Source of the DNA: Planctomycetaceae bacterium
GTDB taxonomy: Bacteria > Planctomycetota > Planctomycetia > Pirellulales > Pirellulaceae
DNA length: 42,336 bases
Direction: 5' to 3'
Assembly: GCA_027487375.1 (NCBI GenBank)
Contig: JAIYDQ010000158.1
Location: forward strand, 1-42,336
A program made the translations under genes and the position numbers. Below are positions 1 to 8,711 of this stretch, piece by piece (within the stretch, counting starts at the first letter, position 1; the number at the start of each line of letters is the position of its first letter). The notes below the pieces were generated by a model. That model saw only the letters and a list, made by a program, of their open reading frames with translations, was not told where the DNA came from and did no database searches.

Positions 1-348
1 CTCGGCCGGTCGACGAGCTACGGTTTCTCGAGCGTATTCGTATCCTTCACCCGCCTTTTGGCTAACTTGTTTTACTCCCTCGTCCAACATGTCCGACGCT
101 TGAGTGTATGCTTGTTGCCCGCGATCTGTGACGTCGCGAAAAACACTTCCTGCCTTATCGTTTAAAGTTGCGATGAAGGCTTCGGCTTGCTCGCGTGTCT
201 GCCCGGCTTTTTGTTGAATAAGTCCGACAAGTTGATCGACGTTGCCATGAATCTTTGAGAGGTCGTCATTCGTGATTTGACCGAACTTTTCTCTAACTTT
301 GCCAACAACTGTATGCCAATCGCCGCTTAATTTTTCTTGTGATACCAT
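1..348 (-). CDS. CsbD family stress protein (3' end cut by window edge)
   Basis: This reading frame is open from an ATG at 346-348 to the window edge, giving 116 codons with no stop. Residues 1-62 match the CsbD (UPF0337) pattern: an early Trp (W11), a GKVREKFG block at 16-23, NDDL at 27-30, and a GNVDQLVGLIQQKAG stretch near 35-49. The remainder is helical and polar, with repeated Gln/Ala/Glu, and resembles the DUF883/ElaB-like tails sometimes found after CsbD domains. CsbD proteins are small general-stress proteins of unknown biochemical role. The gene lies 98 bp downstream of the GH13 gene on the same strand and probably has its own promoter in 349-446. The C-terminus is outside the window, so total length and any membrane anchor are unknown. 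Confidence 0.8.
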   Translation of the reverse strand, partial: MVSQEKLSGDWHTVVGKVREKFGQITNDDLSKIHGNVDQLVGLIQQKAGQTREQAEAFIATLNDKAGSVFRDVTDRGQQAYTQASDMLDEGVKQVSQKAGEGYEYARETVARRPAE

Positions 349-446
349 TCTAAAAGTCCCTTTGCGTTAGTGTTCTGCTCGATAGTGAGCTGACTCAATC
401 ACCATTAACGCACTTGTTGTGCCGTGGTTATCGCAAAGGCAAAAGA

Positions 447-2258
447 TTATTGCAGAGAGTAGATCTGACAGGAGTACGCCCCGATTTCAATTAGCGCAGA
501 TGCTGAGAAGCCGTTATAGGGTTCGTCCAAGCTATGAATATCGGTTGCTTGCGTTCCATCTTGGCATTCACCGTAGCAAACTGCATCGCTGTTGAACACC
601 AACTTCCATAATCCAGAGCATGGAAAGCCGATTTGGTAATCATTAATTCGATTTTCACTCATTTTGATTACAACGATAACATCGTCTCCTGGCCCGCCTT
701 CCTTACTTCGATGAAACGCGATGATCTTGTTTTGATCATTTACATGGTAGACGTTTACGAATTGACCAGTTAGTCCACCGGTAAGTCCGTCGATATTCCG
801 ACGCAATCGAATGAGATCGCGATACATCTGAGTGATGTGGACATACCGATCTGCACGTTTCCAATCCAATGGATCTGTGTCTTGAAACCAGCAATCTTCC
901 AAGAACTCCTGACCTTGAAACAGCATTGGAATACCAGGGGATGTCATAACAAGGCAAACACCAAGCGACGAGCGTTTTACTGCGTATCGATTAGGATCAT
1001 CACTCTGGTCGATTTCCGAAACGACTCGTCGTTTCCCATTCGCGACCTCATCGTGTGATTCGGTGTAAATAACCCGCTCAAAAACATCATGGTTGTATTT
1101 GTGGATAATCGCATTGCGAATCATATCCATCGAACGATTCGAATCATCTATTGCGATAAGTGCCTCACGAATCGGGTGAACGAATCCAGCGTCCCATTGG
1201 GCATCAAAACTGCCCCCGCCGTATTCTGACTTCTCAGTAAGCCGGCTATTGTTTTGCAGATCTTCTGCGATCGTGATCTTTCCCGGAAATCGCTGGCTTA
1301 CTTCAGAATTGATCCACTGTAAGAGGTTGTATCCATCTTCCAGGACATCATTTTCATCGTGCGTTGCGGCGCGAATGTACAGCGTCATGTCGTATCGCAG
1401 GCCGTCTGCTCGGTATTCCTGCAACCACATCATCGCGTTGTCAAAGATATACTGCCGAACTTCTTCTCGGCCGTAATCTGGACGCGTTTCACCCCAAGGT
1501 GTTGACGAGCGCCAATCGTTGTAAAAATAAATACCTCCCTTATCATTTTCGCTCCAACCATCAAAACGCCATATATCGAGGTCGGAGGGACCAAAATGGT
1601 TGTAAACAACGTCGATGATCACAGCGATGCCGAGCTTATGGGCCGCGAGAATGAACTTCTTTAAACCATTCACGCCACCGTAGGCCGTTTCAACTGCGTA
1701 AGGATGGGCTGGGTTATAACCCCAAGAGTAGTCGCCAGCGAATTCAGCAACGGGCATTAACTCAACTGCATTGACGCCAAGATCCTTCAGGAACCCCAGT
1801 CGCTCAATCGCACTCTCAAAGGTTCCTGGTTTCCCCTCTTTCGCGTGAAAGGTACCTATATGCATTTCATAGATAACTAGCGTATTCCAGGTCGGCATTG
1901 TAAATGATTCCGATTGCCAGTCGAAATCGTCATTAACGATAATCGAACATCCAACGGAGTTTGTAACTTCGCGAGCTCGGGGATCGATTCTCTCAAGTAA
2001 CTTCCCCGCAACCCCGACTGCAAATTTGTATCCCTGTCCAGCCAGCGCACGCTCTATCTCAACACTCCATATACCAAGTTCATTGCGAACGCACTTATCT
2101 TCCCCGGCGTTCCATGCGTTGAAATCTCCTATGACACTGACGGACTCTGCGTGGGGGGCCCAAACGGAAAATCGAAACCCTCGCTTCAGCGCGACACATC
2201 CTAAAGAACTAGAATGCTCCTGCTCCGCTCCCGCTACGATTCTTTGTGATGCGGCCAT
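447..2258 (-). CDS. GH13 alpha-glucan enzyme with CBM48 (branching-enzyme/alpha-amylase-like)
   Basis: A 603-residue glycoside hydrolase family 13 protein. Residues about 25-110 form an N-terminal CBM48/isoamylase-like beta-sandwich (FRFSVWAPHAESVSVIGDFN). The catalytic barrel follows with the four GH13 regions: DVVYNH at 216-221, GLRYD with the probable nucleophile D290, IAED with the general acid/base E332, and ESHDE with the transition-state Asp D403. The EYRADGLRYD block and the ESHDEV block resemble GlgB-type branching enzymes and trehalohydrolases more than secreted amylases. No signal peptide is seen, so action on cytoplasmic glycogen-like glucan is likely. It is somewhat shorter than typical GlgB. 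The start is supported by AAGGGA about six bases upstream of ATG. No other glycogen gene is adjacent, so exact specificity (branching, hydrolysis or trehalose release) is undecided. Confidence 0.85.
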   Translation of the reverse strand: MAASQRIVAGAEQEHSSSLGCVALKRGFRFSVWAPHAESVSVIGDFNAWNAGEDKCVRNELGIWSVEIERALAGQGYKFAVGVAGKLLERIDPRAREVTNSVGCSIIVNDDFDWQSESFTMPTWNTLVIYEMHIGTFHAKEGKPGTFESAIERLGFLKDLGVNAVELMPVAEFAGDYSWGYNPAHPYAVETAYGGVNGLKKFILAAHKLGIAVIIDVVYNHFGPSDLDIWRFDGWSENDKGGIYFYNDWRSSTPWGETRPDYGREEVRQYIFDNAMMWLQEYRADGLRYDMTLYIRAATHDENDVLEDGYNLLQWINSEVSQRFPGKITIAEDLQNNSRLTEKSEYGGGSFDAQWDAGFVHPIREALIAIDDSNRSMDMIRNAIIHKYNHDVFERVIYTESHDEVANGKRRVVSEIDQSDDPNRYAVKRSSLGVCLVMTSPGIPMLFQGQEFLEDCWFQDTDPLDWKRADRYVHITQMYRDLIRLRRNIDGLTGGLTGQFVNVYHVNDQNKIIAFHRSKEGGPGDDVIVVIKMSENRINDYQIGFPCSGLWKLVFNSDAVCYGECQDGTQATDIHSLDEPYNGFSASALIEIGAYSCQIYSLQ

Positions 2259-2608
2259 TACTGTCCCTTAAGTTTGAAGGTGAGTTTGAATGATTGAATG
2301 TAAAGCAATAGCCGAATGTAGCTCGCCGCGATGTCGTGAGGCAAACATCAGACCAATTTATCGTGCTTGGTCGCAAATCTACGATAACAGAACAGCCTAG
2401 AAGCGTACTAAGCTGTTGTAATGGGAAGACAACTTTGAAAGTTTTTTAACTTCTGTCCAAAATGCGGCCGTTAGGGCATTCTCGCAAACGTGAGTCGTGA
2501 ATTGAAAAGAGTTTTCTAATGAGGCAATGAAGTGGTTATCTAATCCGGTTCGGAACGAAAAAGGAATTTTACCAATCCTCACCAGTCGCTGGCGGATCTT
2601 AGAACTTA
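2259..2608. other. intergenic region without a convincing gene
   Basis: About 350 bp between two minus-strand genes. A 61-codon frame on the minus strand (2397-2582) starts soon after the Hpt stop, but it shows no recognisable domain and no good ribosome-binding site. The part next to 2258 probably holds the promoter and leader of the GH13 gene. No clear terminator or repeat was seen. Confidence 0.5.
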
Positions 2609-2956
2609 CTATTTAGCGCTCCCGACTAACGACCTTTCATACATTTCACGCACAATGGCAGTTACCGCAACCCTGATCTCGTGTCGCGCTCCGCTTAATC
2701 GGCTCCAATCTAAGTGATTTGCCGCCATTTCAACGCTTGCGAAGAGGCTAACCTCAGGCTCAGCAAAAAACGTAGCGGTGATTCCTTTTAAACTGTGAAT
2801 CGCAAGTCCGGCTTTCTCCGCATCCTTCTGATCAACCGCCTGTTCAAAAACACCAACTAGCGGAAGCGAATCTTCCACAAAGATGGTTGCCAACTGCTTA
2901 AGTAATTCGCGATTTCCGCTGAGTAATTCCAATGCCTGAACTTCATTGATAGTCAT
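2609..2956 (-). CDS. Hpt (histidine phosphotransfer) domain protein
   Basis: A small phosphotransfer protein of about 115 residues with a single Hpt four-helix domain. The signature AIHSLKGITATFFA contains the His expected to carry the phosphate in an HxLKG motif (His 54 counted from the chosen start). The downstream helix keeps the acidic/aliphatic pattern of Hpt domains. A longer frame starting at 3061 adds 35 residues that do not look like Hpt sequence; the internal ATG at 2954-2956 gives MTINEVQALELLSGN, which aligns with the usual Hpt start, so it is preferred. The gene is divergent from a sigma54-type response regulator, which suggests the two act in one phosphorelay. No sensor kinase is in the window, so the phosphate donor is unknown. 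Confidence 0.78.
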   Translation of the reverse strand: MTINEVQALELLSGNRELLKQLATIFVEDSLPLVGVFEQAVDQKDAEKAGLAIHSLKGITATFFAEPEVSLFASVEMAANHLDWSRLSGARHEIRVAVTAIVREMYERSLVGSAK

Positions 2957-3061
2957 AACACGCTTTCGGGTGATTTTACGAATCGGTTCGCACTGGAAAA
3001 AAGCAATCTTAAAATGGCCATCAATACTGTCACTCGAGAATGTGCCCGCTGCATTACCCAT

Positions 3062-3263
3062 AAGACTTGCTTTCGCATCGTGATATAAGAGAACACATCA
3101 TTCATGCTGCCACCGTGAAGCAAACACTATACCGAATAAACGGTAAGAAAAACTCTGTTGTGGAACAAACCACAAGATATCACCTTGGATCGTTCCCTAT
3201 TTCACTACATAGAGCTAGACTAGACTTCGCTTTAGATCAAGACTTGTCAGAAAGCGACCAAAC
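3062..3263. promoter_or_regulatory. divergent promoter region between Hpt and response-regulator genes
   Basis: About 200 bp separating two divergently transcribed signalling genes, so promoters for both must lie here or inside the N-terminal extension of the Hpt frame. A small hairpin is visible at 3158-3175 (TTGTGG, six-base loop, CCACAA), which could be a dyad operator. No convincing -24/-12 or -35/-10 pair was identified by eye. Confidence 0.4.
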
Positions 3264-4892
3264 ATGACTAAGATATTGGTAATCGATGACGACAGGCTCG
3301 TACGTCACACAATTAGCAGCGGGCTTAATGGATATCAAGGGATATCCGTTGTTCTCGCATCCGACGGTGACAGTGGTTTGCGGATGATCGAAGAAGAAGA
3401 TCCGAGTGTTCTCCTGCTGGATATCTTTCTGCCAGAACATCATGGTCTAGAACTGTTTCGTAAAATCCGAGCGATTAATCGAAAAATCCCAATCATTTTC
3501 ATCACTGCAGATACTTCCAGTGAAACAGCCATCCAGGCCATGTGTGCTGGAGCCTTTGATTACCTAGCGAAGCCTCTCAACATTGAACAGCTTCGCAATT
3601 TAACCATGAGTGCCTTACGCGCACGTCGGGCAATGGATCAGCCAGTTGCTTTCAGCATTGGCGAGGCGATGGAAGGATCGGAGCGGTTTATCGGTCGTTC
3701 GAAGGCCATGATAGAAGTCTACAAGTCAATCGGTCGTGTTGCCGCTCAGAACATAACTGTCCTCATTCGCGGGGAGAGTGGTTGCGGAAAAGAGCTTGTT
3801 GCCAGAGCGATTGTTCAGAACGGGAATCGTGCTGATAAGCCGTACGTCGCGGTTAACTGTGCTGCGATTCCCGATCAACTTTTAGAAAGTGAACTACTGG
3901 GCCACGAGAAAGGTGCCTTTACTGGCGCTGAAAAGCGAAGAATTGGACGATTCGAACAGTGCAACGGTGGAACTATCTTTCTCGATGAGATCGGCGATAT
4001 GACTCCGGTCATCCAAGGGAAAGTGCTTCGCGTTTTGCAAGAACAACGATTTGAACGTATTGGTGGCAATGAAATTGTACAAACGAATGTTCGAGTGATT
4101 GCGGCCACGAATCGTCCACTTGAACAAATGGTACGGGACGGCCTTTTTCGTGAGGACTTGCTCTATCGTTTGAATGGTTTCGTCATTCCACTTCCCCCAC
4201 TTCGCGAACGCATTGAAGATATTCCACTCTTATTGGAATACTTTTTTCGAAGAGCCAAACACGACATGTTGCGTAAAGACCTCGCAGGGCTTTCGCCTGA
4301 GGCATTTGATCTATTGCAGCAATACTCATGGCCCGGAAATGTACGTCAATTGCAGTCCGTGGTGCGACAGTCTGTTCTAAACGCAACAGGAACCGTTATC
4401 GATTCCGAAAACTTGCCCCCGTTTTTAAAACCGGAACAATCTGACTCGTTCGCCAACGAAACGCTTTTTGAGAAATCCTCCGACGAACATCCCGAATCGG
4501 AATCAACAGGCTCCAACCAGCTTGAATCTCCTCAGAACAGTCACGCGGCGCATAAACCATTGACGGGGAAATCATTTAGCCCACAGACGCCGCAATTTGA
4601 GAGTCAATCAACCACTTCTCATTTGGCGACCGAATCGGAGATGGATACTTTCATTGACCAATATGTTTCTTCCGGCGCGACAAATCTTTACGCAGTCGCC
4701 CTTGAACGATTGGAACGGCAACTGTTCACACGTGTGTTATATCTTGCTGATGGCAATCAATCGCGAACAGCCGAGATACTGGGAATCACTCGCGGGAAAG
4801 TCCGAGACCGTATCGCGAGTTTTGGTATTCAAGTCGAAAGAACCATTTCGATGAACCGTCAGGATTCGATAGGGAGCAATGTTGAGGTTTAG
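3264..4892 (+). CDS. NtrC-family sigma54-dependent response regulator
   Basis: A 542-residue protein with three domains. Residues 1-120 are a receiver domain with acidic pocket D8-D10, phospho-acceptor D53, T81 and K103. Residues about 140-375 are the AAA+ sigma54-interaction domain: Walker A GESGCGKE at 169-176, the sigma54-contacting GAFTGA loop at 216-221, and Walker B GTIFLDEIGD at 235-244. The last 60 residues end in a Fis-type helix-turn-helix (NQSRTAEILGITRGKVRDRI). It should activate transcription from -24/-12 promoters upon phosphorylation. A Ser/Gln/Glu-rich linker of roughly 80 residues (about 400-480), probably disordered, separates the AAA+ and DNA-binding parts, longer than in NtrC. 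The divergent Hpt gene is a likely phosphate donor. Target genes cannot be told from the sequence. Confidence 0.93.
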   Translation: MTKILVIDDDRLVRHTISSGLNGYQGISVVLASDGDSGLRMIEEEDPSVLLLDIFLPEHHGLELFRKIRAINRKIPIIFITADTSSETAIQAMCAGAFDYLAKPLNIEQLRNLTMSALRARRAMDQPVAFSIGEAMEGSERFIGRSKAMIEVYKSIGRVAAQNITVLIRGESGCGKELVARAIVQNGNRADKPYVAVNCAAIPDQLLESELLGHEKGAFTGAEKRRIGRFEQCNGGTIFLDEIGDMTPVIQGKVLRVLQEQRFERIGGNEIVQTNVRVIAATNRPLEQMVRDGLFREDLLYRLNGFVIPLPPLRERIEDIPLLLEYFFRRAKHDMLRKDLAGLSPEAFDLLQQYSWPGNVRQLQSVVRQSVLNATGTVIDSENLPPFLKPEQSDSFANETLFEKSSDEHPESESTGSNQLESPQNSHAAHKPLTGKSFSPQTPQFESQSTTSHLATESEMDTFIDQYVSSGATNLYAVALERLERQLFTRVLYLADGNQSRTAEILGITRGKVRDRIASFGIQVERTISMNRQDSIGSNVEV

Positions 4893-4940
4893 ATGTATTA
4901 AATTGTAAAGATTAAACGACACATCTAACCGACAGACAGC

Positions 4941-7601
4941 CTATTGAGTCACGTTTGCTTCAATTGCCGACCGAAGTGATTCCAAGCGTGAGCGTTGCAT
5001 ACCCATAAAAACACGTTGTACGATTCCATCCGGTGCAATCACGATTACGAGTGGAATCGCGGAAGCGTCATACAACGAGGCAACTTTCCCATCGCTGTCC
5101 AAGAGTATCGACCTTTCAATTCCCAAGCGGTTAGCAATTTTTACCGCCTGTTCCTGCGACTCCTGAAGATTGATCCCCAACCACTGACACCGGTCGCCAA
5201 AAGAATTAGCAATTCGATAAACTTCCGGGAGCGATTCCATACATGGTCCACACCAACTAGCCCAGAAGTCCAGGACTACTACCTTACCGCGATACTGATC
5301 CAATCTTACTGGTTCTCCCATCAGATCCACGAGAAGAAATGGCGGTGCTTGAAGACCGATCAAGGGCGAGCTATCCCCGCCAAGACCACTCGATTCATTA
5401 CTGTCGCCATTCTGTTCCCATGTCGTTGGCGATTTTGCAATGTTAACAATCCACGGATTCTTCGATTGTTTCTTGCTCTTCATCGAAGTCGCCCCAAACG
5501 CAATCGATGTAATGTCACTTTCAGGTAATTCGACTTCACCAAGCAGAGGATTTCTGCCGGTCATTACATTGTTCTCGACAGCATCAATCGCCAGTGTCAT
5601 CAATCCGGGTTCATATGGTTTGTCATCGATAAACTCAACTAAGACTCGGTTATCAGTGGCGCTGGTGATTTCCTCGGCTTTGGATGGCTGATCAATCTCG
5701 TTTGACGGTTCACGAATCCATACAATCGAAGAGACACTTCCTCGCGGGATCCGAAGTGTCTCCTCTTTAACCGCATAATCTACTACTTTATTGCTTAACC
5801 GAATGACTGTTCCCCTAATGTAGTCGCCGCTGGTGGTGATCAAAAGATTCTGGGGCACACTGTCTGACTGGTTACGCGGAACAGTCAACAATCGCAACAC
5901 TTTGTTGGTATCAAGCGGTACTGGGTGTAATCGGGGACGCAGAAAAACCGACTGCAATTCCTCACGCTTAAGCAACGATCCATCTGTGAATTTTGATGAA
6001 AAACGAAGCCCATCCTCGTCGATACTCTGAACATCGCCGTGCAAAATCTCACCTGTACGCATCACGATCGCGGAAGGAATTCGGAAATCGATCGCTTGAC
6101 TGACTGCGCCGCTCGGAACGAGAATTGCATTTTGCTTAGTACCAGACTTTAGCCTCGCTTCCTCATACTTGTTTTGCGAACTCCTATCTAGAATAAATCC
6201 GTTTGCACCGACGGCTAAAGTTGCAGGTCGTTCGAAGTAAGGAGACCGCACCCTAAGAAGCTCATTTTCCAGTGACCGTCGAAAGGATTCAATGTCAACA
6301 TCAAGCGCGACGTGATCTGTACTGAGTTTTAGACTCCCCGTCTGTACGGCGAAAAAACTATTTCTATAAATGCGATGTATATCATCTACTTGAAGCAGAA
6401 TTGGTTGAACAATTCCATTGGCCGAGAACGAGACCGAGGAGTCGGCTGAGTTATAGTTCTCGAAACGACCTCTCAATCTACTGCCATCAATAGCTTCGAT
6501 AGAAACCAAATCTGCGGTTGGCCGGACGTTAGTTACTGGCAGTTCCGAAGAAGCATTCGATGCGAATTCGTTTCGTACGACTTCTGATTTTTTCTCTCGC
6601 TGCAAGTCATCCTCAGGCCAGCGATCTGAACGCAAGGATTCGATTCGTAGAGATTCGCCGTGATTTACGATTTGGATACCCGAACAGCGTCGCGACCTTG
6701 AAGACGGAAGCGTGATCCTTGCGAGCTCTACACCCTGAGTATTCTGGGCGATGGTCACGCCAGTCGAACTGTCATGAAGAATAACGAGTTCGATCCTTGA
6801 AAACATTTTAGATAGATCGCATATCGCGGCCGTATCCGCTTTTCCATCCTCCTGCTTCGCAAGCACGAGAATTCCGTCCCACACCTCCAAGTGGACAGCC
6901 GTTGACGCAGATGGTTCATTAGGATCAATTCCCATTGCGATATCAAAGCTTGGCTTGCCGGTCCATGCAATTCTAAGGTCGACACGAAATCTGCCTCCAA
7001 GATTGAAATCTTTTCGAAGGGTTGCAGACCTTTGCAATGTCGAAAAACCATCGAAAACAGATTCCCAACCCGACGGAAGTTGAGCGATGTCTACCATCTC
7101 ACCAAGCACTCTGCTTACGGGCTGTGAATCGATCAGTCCAGTTGCGTCAACCGTCGAGTACTGGCGCCATCGTCCCGATGGTATCTCGATCGTTCCGAAA
7201 GTCATTGACTCAATCGTAAGCGTGCTCGCGTCGGTTCGAACAACCTTTCCAAATACCACATCTCCATCCACCATATCGACTCGAACGGAGCCCGGCGGAT
7301 GACGAAAAGTGTAAAACTTCTCGGAGCGATTCGTTAGTTGGCCAATATCCTCCACATTGATGTGAAGCGGTTCCAAAAAATCGGGACATGACCACAGCAA
7401 AGTCTCACCGGTGTGAAAACCCGCGAGCCTGCCGACAACAAAGTCACGTTCATTGAAGCGAATGCCCCCTGTTATATGAGAGCTCGACTCTGAATCGGAG
7501 CCTTGAAGCTCAGACGCAGAGTTGGTCAAGCAACTAACGATCACCAGCATCAAGAATTGCGCAACGGGGTTACGACGCAACGAAAAGGATTCGATCAACA
7601 T
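4941..7601 (-). CDS. large exported protein with C-terminal TlpA-like thioredoxin domain
   Basis: An 886-residue protein, last gene of the six-gene operon, five bases after the preceding stop. The N-terminus has a hydrophobic export signal (about 13-26) with a possible lipobox IVSC at 21-24. The long middle part (about 40-740) is beta-rich and carries repeated short segments in which a promoter-like GEILHGDV/GDYIRGTV pattern recurs, suggesting repeated small barrels, but no named domain was recognised. The last 135 residues are a thioredoxin-fold domain of the TlpA/ResA kind: APPFLLVDL, KVVVLDFWASWCGPC with the redox CXXC near residue 786, and a cis-Pro region ASAIPLVIVI. It probably acts as a disulfide reductase or thiol-oxidoreductase outside the cytoplasmic membrane. 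The substrate is unknown. Confidence 0.8.
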   Translation of the reverse strand: MLIESFSLRRNPVAQFLMLVIVSCLTNSASELQGSDSESSSHITGGIRFNERDFVVGRLAGFHTGETLLWSCPDFLEPLHINVEDIGQLTNRSEKFYTFRHPPGSVRVDMVDGDVVFGKVVRTDASTLTIESMTFGTIEIPSGRWRQYSTVDATGLIDSQPVSRVLGEMVDIAQLPSGWESVFDGFSTLQRSATLRKDFNLGGRFRVDLRIAWTGKPSFDIAMGIDPNEPSASTAVHLEVWDGILVLAKQEDGKADTAAICDLSKMFSRIELVILHDSSTGVTIAQNTQGVELARITLPSSRSRRCSGIQIVNHGESLRIESLRSDRWPEDDLQREKKSEVVRNEFASNASSELPVTNVRPTADLVSIEAIDGSRLRGRFENYNSADSSVSFSANGIVQPILLQVDDIHRIYRNSFFAVQTGSLKLSTDHVALDVDIESFRRSLENELLRVRSPYFERPATLAVGANGFILDRSSQNKYEEARLKSGTKQNAILVPSGAVSQAIDFRIPSAIVMRTGEILHGDVQSIDEDGLRFSSKFTDGSLLKREELQSVFLRPRLHPVPLDTNKVLRLLTVPRNQSDSVPQNLLITTSGDYIRGTVIRLSNKVVDYAVKEETLRIPRGSVSSIVWIREPSNEIDQPSKAEEITSATDNRVLVEFIDDKPYEPGLMTLAIDAVENNVMTGRNPLLGEVELPESDITSIAFGATSMKSKKQSKNPWIVNIAKSPTTWEQNGDSNESSGLGGDSSPLIGLQAPPFLLVDLMGEPVRLDQYRGKVVVLDFWASWCGPCMESLPEVYRIANSFGDRCQWLGINLQESQEQAVKIANRLGIERSILLDSDGKVASLYDASAIPLVIVIAPDGIVQRVFMGMQRSRLESLRSAIEANVTQ

Positions 7602-7606
7602 GAAGT

Positions 7607-8707
7607 TTAACGCTCGTAGATCGGTAGGAGTCTAAAATTCAATGCCAACGCGAGTAATGCCATCGAGGTATCGTTAGACACTCCCATGCTTCCTTTGAAA
7701 GATCCATCGGTCGCTTGTATTTCTTTCAATCTTCTGACCAAGATACGGTTCCACTTTTCCCATGTGGCCACATCGCCTTGAAAGAGCGCTTGGGCGCGAT
7801 AATACCGCGTGTACTCGGGCCATTGAGTATCAATTGAGTCGAGATCGGAAGATATCTTATTTAAGCTTGCAGTAAAGGTTGCAACATCGCGTCTCTTGGC
7901 GATACAAAAAACAAGCGTTGCAATAGAAGAGCGAGCCATCGAATCACCGAAACCCTCTAAACTGCTATGATAACCAACCGCTCCTGAGTTACTGCTCATG
8001 CTGACAAAGTACGCGATCGCTTGATCGATGGACGAATCAGGCACTTCGATCCCCGCATTACGAGCAGCTAACAGGCCCATCAAAACAGCGCCGCTGACCG
8101 ATGTATCAGCGTCCTTTGCATCAGGTGAATATCGCCAAGCATGCAGCGGATTCTTCTTTTGAGAGGTCACGGCGCATCGAACAGCTAGTTCCAGCGATTC
8201 ACCCAGGCTTCGAATCGCTATTCGTCTCGTAGTATCTTCACCGATAAACAACTGCGACTCGTCGACACTTCCGTACGCTTCTGCTAGAGCGAGCGTTGCA
8301 AAACCGTGATGATACATGCTTGGACCAAGATACCCTGTTCGAACATCTTGTGCCCGGAGAATGCTTTGAAGGGCTTTTCGAATGGAAACAGTATAGGGGC
8401 CGTAATTTGGATCTTCGCCTGATGCCAATAGAGCCAGTACCGCAAGCCCAGTCGTCCCCGGACCAATTTCTCCGCCACGCCAAGATCCATCATCGCTCTG
8501 CGTCTGTTGGAGAAACTGAAGCCCGCTCTCATACATCGCGCGGATTTCGCGAGGTACTGACTCGTTGGCAGCAAGATCCCTACCGAGGGATATCGGTGAA
8601 TTAGATCTCGATTCACTCGGTCCTTCTTGCGCAGCACACTCATGTGTAACAACACAAACATGGAAGAATGGAATAGCGTACAAAAGCATCGAACCGAAAA
8701 TCTTCAT
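7607..8707 (-). CDS. exported squalene-cyclase/prenyltransferase-type repeat protein
   Basis: A 366-residue protein with a signal peptide (MKIFGSMLLYAIPFF..., cleavage near AAQ at 25-27). The mature part has the alpha/alpha-barrel repeats of the terpene cyclase/prenyltransferase superfamily: QSDDGSW at 70-76 followed by GTTGLAVLALLASG, several further TGLAxLAL-like helices, and a late QATDGSFKGS...TSMALLALAL repeat. It lacks a recognisable DXDD cyclase motif, so it is unlikely to be a true squalene-hopene cyclase. Proteins of this type are frequent in planctomycete envelope operons, where their function is not known. Four bases separate it from the upstream gene and five from the downstream gene, so it is co-transcribed. 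Confidence 0.75.
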   Translation of the reverse strand: MKIFGSMLLYAIPFFHVCVVTHECAAQEGPSESRSNSPISLGRDLAANESVPREIRAMYESGLQFLQQTQSDDGSWRGGEIGPGTTGLAVLALLASGEDPNYGPYTVSIRKALQSILRAQDVRTGYLGPSMYHHGFATLALAEAYGSVDESQLFIGEDTTRRIAIRSLGESLELAVRCAVTSQKKNPLHAWRYSPDAKDADTSVSGAVLMGLLAARNAGIEVPDSSIDQAIAYFVSMSSNSGAVGYHSSLEGFGDSMARSSIATLVFCIAKRRDVATFTASLNKISSDLDSIDTQWPEYTRYYRAQALFQGDVATWEKWNRILVRRLKEIQATDGSFKGSMGVSNDTSMALLALALNFRLLPIYER

Positions 8708-8711
8708 AGTA

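Noticed and set aside
2397-2582. 61-codon minus-strand frame between Hpt and GH13 genes
   Set aside because: No ribosome-binding site, no signal or domain; length is within what chance gives.
4995-5528. 177-codon plus-strand frame opposite the thioredoxin domain
   Set aside because: It is the antisense of a conserved thioredoxin fold and has no domain of its own.
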